From an uncultured Lachnospiraceae bacterium (lineage in GTDB: Bacteria; Bacillota; Clostridia; Lachnospirales; Lachnospiraceae): a stretch of 11,159 nucleotides of DNA. The translations under genes and the position numbers were made by a program. The first letter of the stretch is position 1. Each line of letters begins with the position of its first letter. The stretch lies in assembly GCA_947594085.1 (NCBI GenBank), contig CANQEB010000061.1, positions 1 through 11,159 of the forward strand, written 5' to 3'. Of this stretch, positions 1 through 6,512 are shown one piece after another. The notes below the pieces were generated by a model. It saw only the letters and a program-made list of their open reading frames with translations. It was not told the DNA's origin and made no database searches.

Positions 1-107
1 GGCGATTGCATCGAGATAGAAAACGAGTCTAGGTTTGCGGTCAGGCCGTACCATGCGTTGTTCGTACGGGTTTTGTGAACTATACACGAATCCTGCGCCC
101 TCGCGGC

Positions 108-872
108 TCAGTGGAAGAACCTGCCACCCATATACCCGGTCATCCCGTCAACCTCGACCTTGTACCATCCAGTCGAGTCGTCGAGGACCCGCACAGTCGT
201 TCCATACATGTATTCGCCGATGATCTCGTACTCATAGCCCGGACCGCTGCGCAGATAGCAGGAACCTGTCAACGTCATGTAGACCGGTTCCGGAGTCGGC
301 GTAGGCGTTGGCTCCGGTGTAGGAGTCGGTGTGGGCGTTGGTACAGGCGTTGGCGTAGGAGTCGGTGTGGGCGTTGGTACAGGCGTTGGCGTAGGTGTGG
401 GTACAGGCGTTGGCGTAGAGGTCGGTGTCGATGTCGAGGCAGTTTCCGGAACTGTCTGCGTCTCTGACTGGCGCGTTATCGTCACACCAGAACCGTCCTG
501 CGGAATGAGACTTGTTCCGGGCGTCTTCGACCCTTGATCGTCCGCATTGCCTTCCTCCGGCTCATTTCCTAAACTACTCTCCTTCTCCGAAACCGCTTCA
601 GAAGCTTTCTCTGGCTCTGATTCTGCTGCTGACTCGGATTCTGACTCAGCCTCTGTTCTCATCGTTTCCTCCGACGATGCCTCCGACTCCTGTCGCGATT
701 CTGTCTGTTCTCCTGTTTCCGGGTAAACCTCTACAACATCCCGCAAATCCGGTTCGTTGTGGCGCTGAAAGAGCCTAACCCCGATCATCACCAGAAAAAA
801 TATCAAAACCGCCGCCAACAGCAGCATAATATACCGCAAATAGTCCGATAACCACTCTTTAAAGTTCTTCAT
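108..872 (-). CDS. Membrane-anchored SH3b-domain surface protein with Thr/Pro repeat linker
   Basis: Predicted single-pass membrane protein of 254 residues with a C-terminal extracytoplasmic SH3b domain, a fold that usually binds peptidoglycan or mediates wall attachment. Residues 1-14 (MKNFKEWLSDYLRY) are cytoplasmic, and about 15-35 form a hydrophobic helix. A Ser/Glu-rich acidic stretch follows, then a long TPTPTPVPTP linker coded by tandem repeats. The last ~55 residues carry the SH3b pattern: YLRSGPG, then GEYMYGTTVRVL, then GWYKVEVDGMTGYM. I chose ATG at 872, which has AAGGGG about 10 bases upstream; the frame extends to a TTG at 902 that would only add residues before the helix. It lies 89 bases after the small membrane-protein gene and may be co-transcribed with it. 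No catalytic domain is visible, so it is probably an adaptor or sensor of the envelope. The domain call is firm; the cellular role is not known. Confidence 0.85.
   Translation of the reverse strand: MKNFKEWLSDYLRYIMLLLAAVLIFFLVMIGVRLFQRHNEPDLRDVVEVYPETGEQTESRQESEASSEETMRTEAESESESAAESEPEKASEAVSEKESSLGNEPEEGNADDQGSKTPGTSLIPQDGSGVTITRQSETQTVPETASTSTPTSTPTPVPTPTPTPVPTPTPTPTPTPVPTPTPTPTPEPTPTPTPEPVYMTLTGSCYLRSGPGYEYEIIGEYMYGTTVRVLDDSTGWYKVEVDGMTGYMGGRFFH
320..415 (-). repeat. 36-bp in-frame tandem repeat coding the Thr/Pro linker
   Basis: Two identical 36-base units (320-355 and 356-391) are followed by a 24-base copy (392-415) that looks like the same unit with 12 bases deleted. Each full unit codes 12 residues of alternating Thr-Pro with one Val. 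Unit length is a multiple of three, so gain or loss of a copy would keep the SH3b domain in frame and only change spacer length. Shorter imperfect GTNGGN-type repeats flank the block on both sides. Confidence 0.9.
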
Positions 873-961
873 GGCTCCACTTCCCCTTTTGTATCTCAAC
901 AAATAGACAGCTTCCTCTGATCAAAGTCGCAAAACATGAAATTCAATATACGCCGCTTCCC

Positions 962-1318
962 TTACCAGAACTTCCTGATCACTTTTTTCATATAGATTGT
1001 ATACCATACGGCATAGACCGCAAACACAAGAAGAAATGACAGGTAAATGGCCGGGTTGACAAATCCAACTCCGAAGTCCTGTAATAGTCCTAGGATTCCG
1101 CACCCGAATGCCAAAACACCCAATACAAGCTGCTTCATCGCAATTGCCTGAATATAACCCTGTACATCCTTGCATCTCATGACATCAAGGCCCTTCGGCA
1201 TAAGCATATTTTGCTTGATCTTTCCGGTCGTCTTCATCTCCAGGCAAAGGTAAATGACATACACCCCACATGCAACGACTACCATATCGACCAGAGAAAA
1301 CAGCGAACTCGTATCCAT
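962..1318 (-). CDS. Small membrane protein of unknown function
   Basis: A 118-residue hydrophobic protein with three likely membrane helices: about residues 8-26 (LVDMVVVACGVYVIYL), 62-80 (LVLGVLAFGCGILGLL) and 90-110 (AIYLSFLLVFAVYAVWY). A basic KKVIRK tail suggests a cytoplasmic C-terminus. I do not recognise a named family. ATG at 1318 is chosen because AAAGGGGTAGG lies 5-10 bases upstream; the frame stays open to a GTG at 1396, but that extension (rich in Arg, Lys, Ser) has no comparable ribosome binding site. It sits 122 bases after thrC, with no clear terminator between them, and 89 bases before the SH3b gene, so the three could share a transcript. It looks like a genuine gene because of the ribosome binding site and coherent helices, but nothing indicates a function. 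Confidence 0.75.
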   Translation of the reverse strand: MDTSSLFSLVDMVVVACGVYVIYLCLEMKTTGKIKQNMLMPKGLDVMRCKDVQGYIQAIAMKQLVLGVLAFGCGILGLLQDFGVGFVNPAIYLSFLLVFAVYAVWYTIYMKKVIRKFW

Positions 1319-1440
1319 TTTTCCTACCCCTTTCTTTCGCGCCTGCATCCGTTTGTTCGATGACCGCGTACTGCCAAAGAAACCCGCAATCATCACCTTC
1401 TATTCGAACACCCTTATCTGTTCCCGACAAGCGTCTCAAA

Positions 1441-2931
1441 TCAGCATATTCCGAGAAATTCCTTGACTGCTGCCTCCATCTGTGTCCTCTCGATCACCTC
1501 GTCGTGCAGCACTTCAGCGCTGCGAATCTCCTCGATCGCCCGCGGCACCTTTGTCCCGGAAATCCTGCTCAATTCATCGATCAGTTCAAAGTCATCCATT
1601 CCAGCATACTTCGAATCGATCGCCTCCATCACGCTGCGCGCAAACTTGTACGGGCTGGCGGTCGACGCTATGACCGTCGGCGTATGGTCCCCCGACTGTG
1701 CCTTATAAGTACGGTATACACAGGATGCAACCGCCGTGTGCGTATCGAGCACATAGCCTGTCTTCTCATACAATTTCGCAATCTCCACCGTGACATCCTT
1801 CATGGTGGCAAACCCTCCGGTAAAGTCCCGCATCGCCTCTTTCATTGAATCGTTAATCTCATAGCTGCCCTTAGAAGAGAGCTCCGCCATCAGCCGAGCA
1901 TTCTCCTTCGCGTCATCACCTGCCATCCGATAAATCAGACGCTCCAGATTGCTTGAGATCAGAATATCCATCGACGGCGACGATGTCAGGATAAACTCAC
2001 GATTTCTATCGTAGACGCCGGTTTGGAAAAAGTCATACAGCACCTTATTCTCATTGGACGCACAGACCAGACGAGCAATCGGAAGACCCATGCACTTTGC
2101 GTAGTATGCCGCCAGAATATTGCCGAAATTCCCAGTCGGCACCACTACATTGATCAGATCGCCAGGCCGGATCCTTCCCTCCTTCATCAGTCTTCCATAC
2201 GCGTATACATAATAGACAATCTGGGGAACCAATCGTCCAATATTAATCGAGTTTGCAGATGAGAATCGATATCCGGCTCTCGCAAGTACCTCTCCAAGCG
2301 CCACGTCTCCAAAGAGCTTCTTCACGCCGGTCTGCGCGTCGTCAAAATTCCCATGGATTCCTATGACACACGTATTTGCGCCCTTCTGAGTCACCATCTG
2401 CTTCTCCTGCACGGCACTCACACCATTCTTCGGATAAAACACAATGATCTTCGTCCCGGGCACATCGGCAAACCCTGCCAAAGCAGCCTTCCCTGTGTCC
2501 CCTGAAGTCGCTGTGAGGATTACAATCTCCTTGTCCTCATGATTCTTCTTTGCCGCGGTCGTCATCAAATACGGAAGAATCGACAAAGCCATATCCTTGA
2601 ACGCAATTGTCGCGCCGTGAAAAAGCTCCAAATAATATGCGCCATCCGCTTCCCGGATCGGGGCAATCTCCGACGTGTCAAATTTTGCGTCATACGCACT
2701 GTTGATGCATGTCTTCAATTCCTGCTCCGTATAGTCAGTCAGGAATCGGCTCATCACCGTGTAGGCAGTTTCCTGATATGACATAGTCCCAAGCTTCTCA
2801 AGCGGAAGCTCCAGCTTCGGTATCTGCTCCGGCACAAACAAGCCTCCGTCCTCGGCCAGCCCCTTCAATATGGCCTGCGAAGCCGTCACCCGGTTTTGTT
2901 CATTTCTGGTACTCCTGTACATCAAATCCAT
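1441..2931 (-). CDS. thrC: Threonine synthase
   Basis: PLP-dependent enzyme (EC 4.2.3.1) that converts O-phospho-L-homoserine to L-threonine and phosphate, the last step of threonine synthesis, in the cytosol. The protein is about 496 residues, in the usual range for the long bacterial form. The N-terminal domain carries the family opening YRSTRN and GLAEDGGLFVP. The catalytic domain has HGATIAFKDMAL, with K112 as the expected PLP lysine, then TSGDTGKAA (142-150), SSANSINIGRLVPQ (224-237) and PTGNFGN (265-271) for phosphate binding. I chose ATG at 2931, giving MDLMYRSTRN, because AAAAGGATG sits directly upstream; ATG at 2940 and at more distal positions is possible but would place the start within or before that ribosome binding site. 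It has its own promoter-like sequence and lies downstream of a strong terminator, so it is probably transcribed independently of the hydrolase gene. Confidence 0.97.
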   Translation of the reverse strand: MDLMYRSTRNEQNRVTASQAILKGLAEDGGLFVPEQIPKLELPLEKLGTMSYQETAYTVMSRFLTDYTEQELKTCINSAYDAKFDTSEIAPIREADGAYYLELFHGATIAFKDMALSILPYLMTTAAKKNHEDKEIVILTATSGDTGKAALAGFADVPGTKIIVFYPKNGVSAVQEKQMVTQKGANTCVIGIHGNFDDAQTGVKKLFGDVALGEVLARAGYRFSSANSINIGRLVPQIVYYVYAYGRLMKEGRIRPGDLINVVVPTGNFGNILAAYYAKCMGLPIARLVCASNENKVLYDFFQTGVYDRNREFILTSSPSMDILISSNLERLIYRMAGDDAKENARLMAELSSKGSYEINDSMKEAMRDFTGGFATMKDVTVEIAKLYEKTGYVLDTHTAVASCVYRTYKAQSGDHTPTVIASTASPYKFARSVMEAIDSKYAGMDDFELIDELSRISGTKVPRAIEEIRSAEVLHDEVIERTQMEAAVKEFLGIC

Positions 2932-3013
2932 AGTATTCATCCTTTTCTGTTCCATCATGCCAGATCTGCTATCCGTCAATCATTCATTGATAACGTCTGA
3001 TCCATTCTGCATT

Positions 3014-3042
3014 ATCATACCACATAAAATAAAATCCTGCAA
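3014..3042 (-). promoter_or_regulatory. Putative thrC promoter
   Basis: On the minus strand a TATGAT -10 element (3014-3019, 5 of 6 to consensus) lies 17 bases after TTGCAG (3037-3042), which shares only the TTG of a consensus -35. Spacing is ideal and it lies between the upstream terminator and thrC, giving a leader of about 75 bases. That leader is too short for a T-box. The weak -35 overlaps a palindrome, so regulated use is plausible. Confidence 0.5.
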
Positions 3043-3051
3043 TGCAGGATT
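3033..3051 (-). repeat. Palindrome overlapping the thrC -35 region
   Basis: Perfect 8-base inverted repeat with a 3-base centre: minus strand AATCCTGC ATT GCAGGATT, followed by TTATTTTA. It covers the proposed -35 element of thrC. Two readings are possible: an operator for a dimeric repressor or activator, or a second weak intrinsic terminator hairpin for residual transcription from the hydrolase gene. The position on the promoter favours the first, the T-rich tail the second. Confidence 0.55.
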
Positions 3052-3109
3052 CGCTGTCTCATGGATTCACTGCCCCATGGAAAGTAACGCTTCCATCTCC
3101 CCGCGATAG

Positions 3110-3141
3110 AAAAAGGACTGCCACAGAAACTGCAGCAGCCC
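3110..3141 (-). terminator. Intrinsic terminator after the SleB-type hydrolase
   Basis: On the minus strand GGGCTGCTGCAG, loop TTT, CTGTGGCAGTCC form a 12-pair stem (including G-T pairs), followed at once by TTTTTC. It starts 5 bases after the stop codon of the hydrolase gene (3147), the textbook position and form for a rho-independent terminator. Confidence 0.92.
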
Positions 3142-3146
3142 TCTTC

Positions 3147-3968
3147 CTATGTATTACTCACATATTCTGCAAAAGTAAAATACTCATGTCCGCCATACTC
3201 AAAAATCTTGACAAGGCTTGAATCAAACCAGCTTGCGCAATCTGAGTCCGCATCATCGCGAGCGAAAAAGAACAAAGCGCCCTGTGAGTAATCCTCTCCC
3301 TGCAATACTCGGTCAACAGCCTCTATCGTCGAATCCGTAACGGTACAACTATAGATTCTGCCGTCCGATGTAGGCTGGAATTGCGCTTTCTGCCAGACCA
3401 CATCATAAATATTGTCAGGAAAATGCGAATCCTGTACACGGTTGAGAACCACCTGCGCCACGATCATCTTGCTCGTCAGATCTCCGCCTGTAGCTTCCGC
3501 TTCTACTATATGCAACAATGTGTAATAATCATCCTGCGACATCTGGTTTTCATATACTGCCTGTTGCGCGTAGTAGCCAAGCTCACTTGCGATCTTCGTA
3601 CCTTCCTCGATCGATGTCCGGTGGATGGCTCTTCTGTCAAGCCCTTTTATCCCCGCCAGTACTTCCTCATTCGCATCTGCGACGCTCACAAGCCGTGCAG
3701 CATCGGAATATCGCTCCATGTATGCCACACCATTGACAACCCCCATCAGCCCTGCCTGTAACTGCTGTGCCCTTCCATCCTCATCTTCCAGAGAATCTAC
3801 AGCATACACCCTGCCACGACCGCTGGTGTCAAATTCCGGTATGATCAGTACAACACCGGCGACAAGCATAATACCCGCCAGCGCTGATGCAATATCCCTG
3901 ATGTACCGACACATGATACGCCGCGTGAAACCAACAAGTGATTTCAGTTCGTCTCGTAACAGCATCAT
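3147..3968 (-). CDS. SleB-type cell wall hydrolase, membrane-anchored
   Basis: Peptidoglycan-cleaving enzyme of the SleB/CwlJ hydrolase family (Hydrolase_2, PF07486), 273 residues. A hydrophobic helix at about 26-44 (IASALAGIMLVAGVVLII) after a basic N-terminus places the rest outside the membrane. About residues 55-145 form a linker of no recognised fold. The domain spans about 148-266: LLHIVEAEATGG with the probable catalytic Glu near 156, then MIVAQVVLNRV, then QFQPTSDG, ALFFFAR and a late GGHEYF. ATG at 3968 is preceded by CAGGAGAG at the right distance. It has a consensus promoter upstream and a terminator downstream, so it appears monocistronic. Members include spore cortex-lytic enzymes, but many clostridial paralogues are vegetative; the N-terminal peptidoglycan-binding domain of classical SleB is absent here. 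Family confidence is high; a spore role is not supported. Confidence 0.9.
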   Translation of the reverse strand: MMLLRDELKSLVGFTRRIMCRYIRDIASALAGIMLVAGVVLIIPEFDTSGRGRVYAVDSLEDEDGRAQQLQAGLMGVVNGVAYMERYSDAARLVSVADANEEVLAGIKGLDRRAIHRTSIEEGTKIASELGYYAQQAVYENQMSQDDYYTLLHIVEAEATGGDLTSKMIVAQVVLNRVQDSHFPDNIYDVVWQKAQFQPTSDGRIYSCTVTDSTIEAVDRVLQGEDYSQGALFFFARDDADSDCASWFDSSLVKIFEYGGHEYFTFAEYVSNT

Positions 3969-4057
3969 AAACTCTCCTGTCGTTCATGGTAGACATCTCC
4001 CCATGTCCGCCTCTTATGTCCCTTATCGTTTACTTAACTGCCTCCCAACGTATCTGT

Positions 4058-4087
4058 ATTATACAAAATTCTGAAACCATATGTCAA
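4058..4087 (-). promoter_or_regulatory. Consensus sigma-A promoter of the hydrolase gene
   Basis: Minus strand TTGACA (4082-4087), 18 bases, TATAAT (4058-4063): both hexamers match the housekeeping consensus exactly. Transcription would begin near 4051, leaving a leader of about 80 bases before the ATG at 3968. Confidence 0.88.
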
Positions 4088-4123
4088 TATATTTTTCATA
4101 TTTTTGTAACATATTATCTGGTC

Positions 4124-4150
4124 GACATAATTCGATGTTTCAATTATGTC
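4124..4150. repeat. 9-bp inverted repeat GACATAATT
   Basis: GACATAATT (4124-4132), 9-base spacer, AATTATGTC (4142-4150); perfect arms. It lies about 35 bases upstream of the hydrolase -35 element, a location suited to an activator or repressor site. No T tract typical of a terminator follows on the minus strand. Confidence 0.6.
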
Positions 4151-4160
4151 TATTTTATCT

Positions 4161-4180
4161 CAAAATAAGCTCTTATTTTG
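4161..4180. repeat. 9-bp inverted repeat CAAAATAAG
   Basis: CAAAATAAG (4161-4169), CT, CTTATTTTG (4172-4180), perfect arms with a two-base centre. On the plus strand it is followed by CTCATTTTTTG. An A/T-only stem is weak as a hairpin, so a protein-binding site or a poor bidirectional terminator are both open. Confidence 0.5.
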
Positions 4181-4202
4181 CTCATTTTTTGTACATAATA
4201 TC

Positions 4203-4246
4203 AATTGGCAATCTCCTCATTTGTCTATTTTGTCAAATTGCCAATT
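4203..4246. repeat. 10-bp inverted repeat AATTGGCAAT
   Basis: AATTGGCAAT (4203-4212) and ATTGCCAATT (4237-4246) are exact reverse complements separated by 24 bases. The arms contain TTGGCAA/TTGCCAA. Centre-to-centre distance is 34 bases, a little over three helical turns, so two sites on nearly one face or one long stem are both possible. Confidence 0.6.
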
Positions 4247-4392
4247 CGACATTTTTCCCTTATTTTATTGATTTTGTGGGCTTTTTTGTTGAAATGATTG
4301 ATGTAATGTCGAGATATTAATATTTTTGTAATATTTCGTAATCATATTGTGAATGTGGAACAGCGGTTCTATATATCACAGGTAAAATATAT

Positions 4393-5175
4393 TTACGACA
4401 TAAGAAAAGTAACAGCAATGCCTAATACCAGAAGATGCAACGGGTAAAATGCATAAAACCATCGATTCCATTCTTCATGCTTCTGCTCCTCATTGTACAG
4501 CCAGATCAGATAAAAAGACAATGGCCCTGTGATGTGAATCAAACTAACCAGAACGCCTAACAAAGTTTTCAGCACATTGCGCGCATAAAAAAGATAAAAA
4601 ATCGCGACCAGCAGCACTGTGCTCGGTCCAAACTGCACACGCAGCAAAGTGACCCAGACCATCGCCCCAATCACGGTGCAGATACGCGCCAGGATGGCAA
4701 TAGCCCCTCTTCCCTCCTTGAAAAGATCCAGCACATAGAGCATCAGCAGGCTGACAACGACTCCGAACACAGGATTCTGCATAGAAAAATTGATAAAAGA
4801 TTGCTGCATCGCCAAATCAAACGGAATTTCGCTCAGAAGCGCAAGGATCAGAAGCCGCAGAAGGTACTTCCTGTAATCAGAGGTATGTCGAAATCCTTCC
4901 ACCAAAAGGAAGGCAAAAATCGGGACGGCGAATCCACCGATAATCTGCATTGCGGAGCCGATCCCGGCCATCATCACCAGATGAGAATCTGTCTCCATCG
5001 CCTGCGCGAGTCCTGCCTGAGTATAGCGGTCGAGATGGATGATCCCGTCCTGCACAACCGACGCGCCAATATTGCAGATCAGCATTGTCACACAGGCAAA
5101 CAGCTTCAACCCAAATGTCGAGATCGACGGCAATTTCCAGACCACATTCGGTTTTCTCATCATTGTATTGCTCAT
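4393..5175 (-). CDS. TraX-family integral membrane protein
   Basis: Polytopic membrane protein of 260 residues matching the TraX family (PF05857), named after the F-plasmid pilin N-acetyltransferase; chromosomal clostridial members have no proven substrate. Family features seen: FGLKLFACVTMLI near residues 21-33, PIFAFLLVEGFRHTSDYRKYLLRLL (about 85-109), LLSEIPFDLA, and the C-terminal RWFYAFYPLHLLVLG. About seven or eight hydrophobic helices are apparent. Where relatives I remember have MxIDHIG after the first helix, this protein has MLICNIG, so the usual Asp-His pair is replaced by Cys-Asn. ATG at 5175 is preceded by GGAGG about 11 bases upstream, rather far; ATG at 5163 (MRKPN) is possible. 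It follows the GH53 gene by 132 bases without a clear terminator or promoter, so read-through from the carbohydrate operon cannot be excluded. There is no conjugation machinery nearby. Confidence 0.88.
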   Translation of the reverse strand: MSNTMMRKPNVVWKLPSISTFGLKLFACVTMLICNIGASVVQDGIIHLDRYTQAGLAQAMETDSHLVMMAGIGSAMQIIGGFAVPIFAFLLVEGFRHTSDYRKYLLRLLILALLSEIPFDLAMQQSFINFSMQNPVFGVVVSLLMLYVLDLFKEGRGAIAILARICTVIGAMVWVTLLRVQFGPSTVLLVAIFYLFYARNVLKTLLGVLVSLIHITGPLSFYLIWLYNEEQKHEEWNRWFYAFYPLHLLVLGIAVTFLMS

Positions 5176-5307
5176 AACATCCGCGTCCTCCGTTTCCTAT
5201 CCGTCGTTCATACAGACGAGCATATCACTCTCTGATTCGCCATCTTCCAGTTGACAGTACAAACAGTGATAAAAAATATCTTCCGTGCAAAATAACCGCG
5301 CGAATTC

Positions 5308-6477
5308 TCAGAAATCACGTATCACTTCCAAAGCCGGAAGGGCATTCCCGTCATAGTCAAACAGCGCCTGGTTTGCCCATTCATTTCCTCCCGGTCCACG
5401 TTCTTTGATGTATGCGCAAGCCGCATCCGTCGCCCAACCGCTCCCCGGCACTGGAATCCAGGCCGGCTCCCAATAGAAAAAGCCTCTGCCTTGTCCATTT
5501 GGGACCTCACGGATGATCTGCAGGACGTCCCGCATAAAATCAGATTGTCCTTTTGGAGTCATCGGATAGTCAATCGCATCCGCCAGCTCCCGCCGGGTTG
5601 CCATCCCTTTCCGCTCGTGCGGCGCAAGCTGCTCGTAGGCACCATAATCTTTCATTGTATAACCCATCGAGACTTCCGTCACAATCAAGTCCTTCCGGTA
5701 GCGCACGGCAATGTCATTCATATTGGCTTTCAGCATCGCGGGCGTCCCGTGCCAGAACGGATAATACGACAGCCCGATGTAATCAAAATCCGCGCCGCCA
5801 TTTGCAAAATAGGAGTCAAACCAGCCGCGGTACAGCTCATTATTCCCGCCGTTATCCAGATGGATCATCACAGAGATTTCAGACTGGCCGCACACCGTCT
5901 GAGCGCCTGCCTGTGCATCTGTCGAGTGGTTCTCGCGCACTTCTGCCTCCATCTCGCGCACAGCGCGGATGCCCGCGCTCACGAATCGCGCGATGTTCGC
6001 AAAGTTCGGTGTCCTTCCATACGGCCACAAAAGGCCATTGGAAAGCTCGTTCCCGACCGCCACCATCTGCGGCAGAATGTCTTCTTTTTTGCAGCGCGCA
6101 AGCACCTCTTTTGTGTAATCGTAGACCGCCGTCTCCAGTTGCCCGGCGTCCAGACCGCGCCACGCCTTTGGTACGGTCTGCTTGCCCGGGTCTGCCCAGA
6201 AATCACTGTAGTGGAAGTCGAGCAGCCAGCCGACGCCTTTCTTCTTCGTGCGCTTTGCAAGCGCCAGCGTCGTCTCGATGTCGTTGCCGCCCGCGCCATA
6301 GGAGTTGCCCGCTTCGTCAAAGGGATCGTTCCAAAGGCGCAGGCGCACCATGTTCATCCCATAGTTCTTCAGGATGTCCATGGCGTCCCCGCGCACACCG
6401 TGATCATAGAATTTCCCTCCGCAGCGCTCGACCTCCAGCAGGGTCGACAGATCCATGCCCTTGATGAAATTCCCCAT
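5308..6477 (-). CDS. GH53 endo-beta-1,4-galactanase, cytosolic
   Basis: Glycoside hydrolase family 53 enzyme (arabinogalactan endo-beta-1,4-galactosidase, EC 3.2.1.89), which cuts beta-1,4-galactan chains such as type I arabinogalactan side chains of pectin. Length is about 389 residues, a single (beta/alpha)8 barrel without extra modules. Key stretches: FIKGMDLSTL (4-13), VRLRLWNDP (44-52), LLDFHYSDFWADPGKQ (85-100), VAVGNELSNG (139-148) with E144 as acid/base, IGLSYYPFWHG (234-244), and LIVTEVSMGYT (264-274) with E268 as nucleophile. ATG at 6477 is preceded by TGGAGGAACACAAA, a good ribosome binding site; the frame stays open upstream but that part overlaps the zinc-ribbon gene. No signal peptide or anchor is present, unlike secreted galactanases, so it should act on imported oligosaccharides. 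It is the last gene of a three-gene cluster, 35 bases after the zinc-ribbon gene. It would correspond to ganB of other Firmicutes, but its location in the cell differs. Confidence 0.93.
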   Translation of the reverse strand: MGNFIKGMDLSTLLEVERCGGKFYDHGVRGDAMDILKNYGMNMVRLRLWNDPFDEAGNSYGAGGNDIETTLALAKRTKKKGVGWLLDFHYSDFWADPGKQTVPKAWRGLDAGQLETAVYDYTKEVLARCKKEDILPQMVAVGNELSNGLLWPYGRTPNFANIARFVSAGIRAVREMEAEVRENHSTDAQAGAQTVCGQSEISVMIHLDNGGNNELYRGWFDSYFANGGADFDYIGLSYYPFWHGTPAMLKANMNDIAVRYRKDLIVTEVSMGYTMKDYGAYEQLAPHERKGMATRRELADAIDYPMTPKGQSDFMRDVLQIIREVPNGQGRGFFYWEPAWIPVPGSGWATDAACAYIKERGPGGNEWANQALFDYDGNALPALEVIRDF

Positions 6478-6512
6478 TTTGTGTTCCTCCACATGCGGCC
6501 TGCTTCGCCTCA

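Larger units (their letters stand above)
3969..4392. other. AT-rich intergenic region with inverted repeats
   Basis: A 424-base gap between the TraX-family gene and the hydrolase gene. From about 4080 to 4390 it is very AT-rich, unlike anything else in the window. It holds the hydrolase promoter at its low-coordinate end, three perfect inverted repeats (4124-4150, 4161-4180, 4203-4246) and several CGACAT words. Open frames in it are short, lack ribosome binding sites and resemble no protein, so I treat it as non-coding. No strong terminator for the TraX-family gene is visible. Confidence 0.7.

Noticed and set aside
46..74. CCGTAC/GTACGG hairpin followed by GTTTT on the plus strand
   Set aside because: Only six pairs with a 12-base loop and a short T run. 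It could end a convergent plus-strand gene left of the window, but it is poor as a terminator for the minus-strand SH3b gene, for which no T tract follows.
320..415. Tandem repeats considered as a CRISPR array
   Set aside because: Units are directly adjacent with no unique spacers and code a continuous Thr-Pro linker in frame.
331..537. Plus-strand Gly-Val repeat protein
   Set aside because: It is the complement of the Thr-Pro repeat of the SH3b gene; the elastin-like appearance comes from the repeat DNA alone.
2932..3013. T-box or riboswitch in front of thrC
   Set aside because: The leader after the proposed promoter is only about 75 bases and shows no T-box consensus or multi-stem structure.
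4393..5175. TraX as evidence for a conjugative element
   Set aside because: TraX-family genes are common in clostridial chromosomes; no relaxase, mating-pair, integrase or attachment-site sequence is present in the window.
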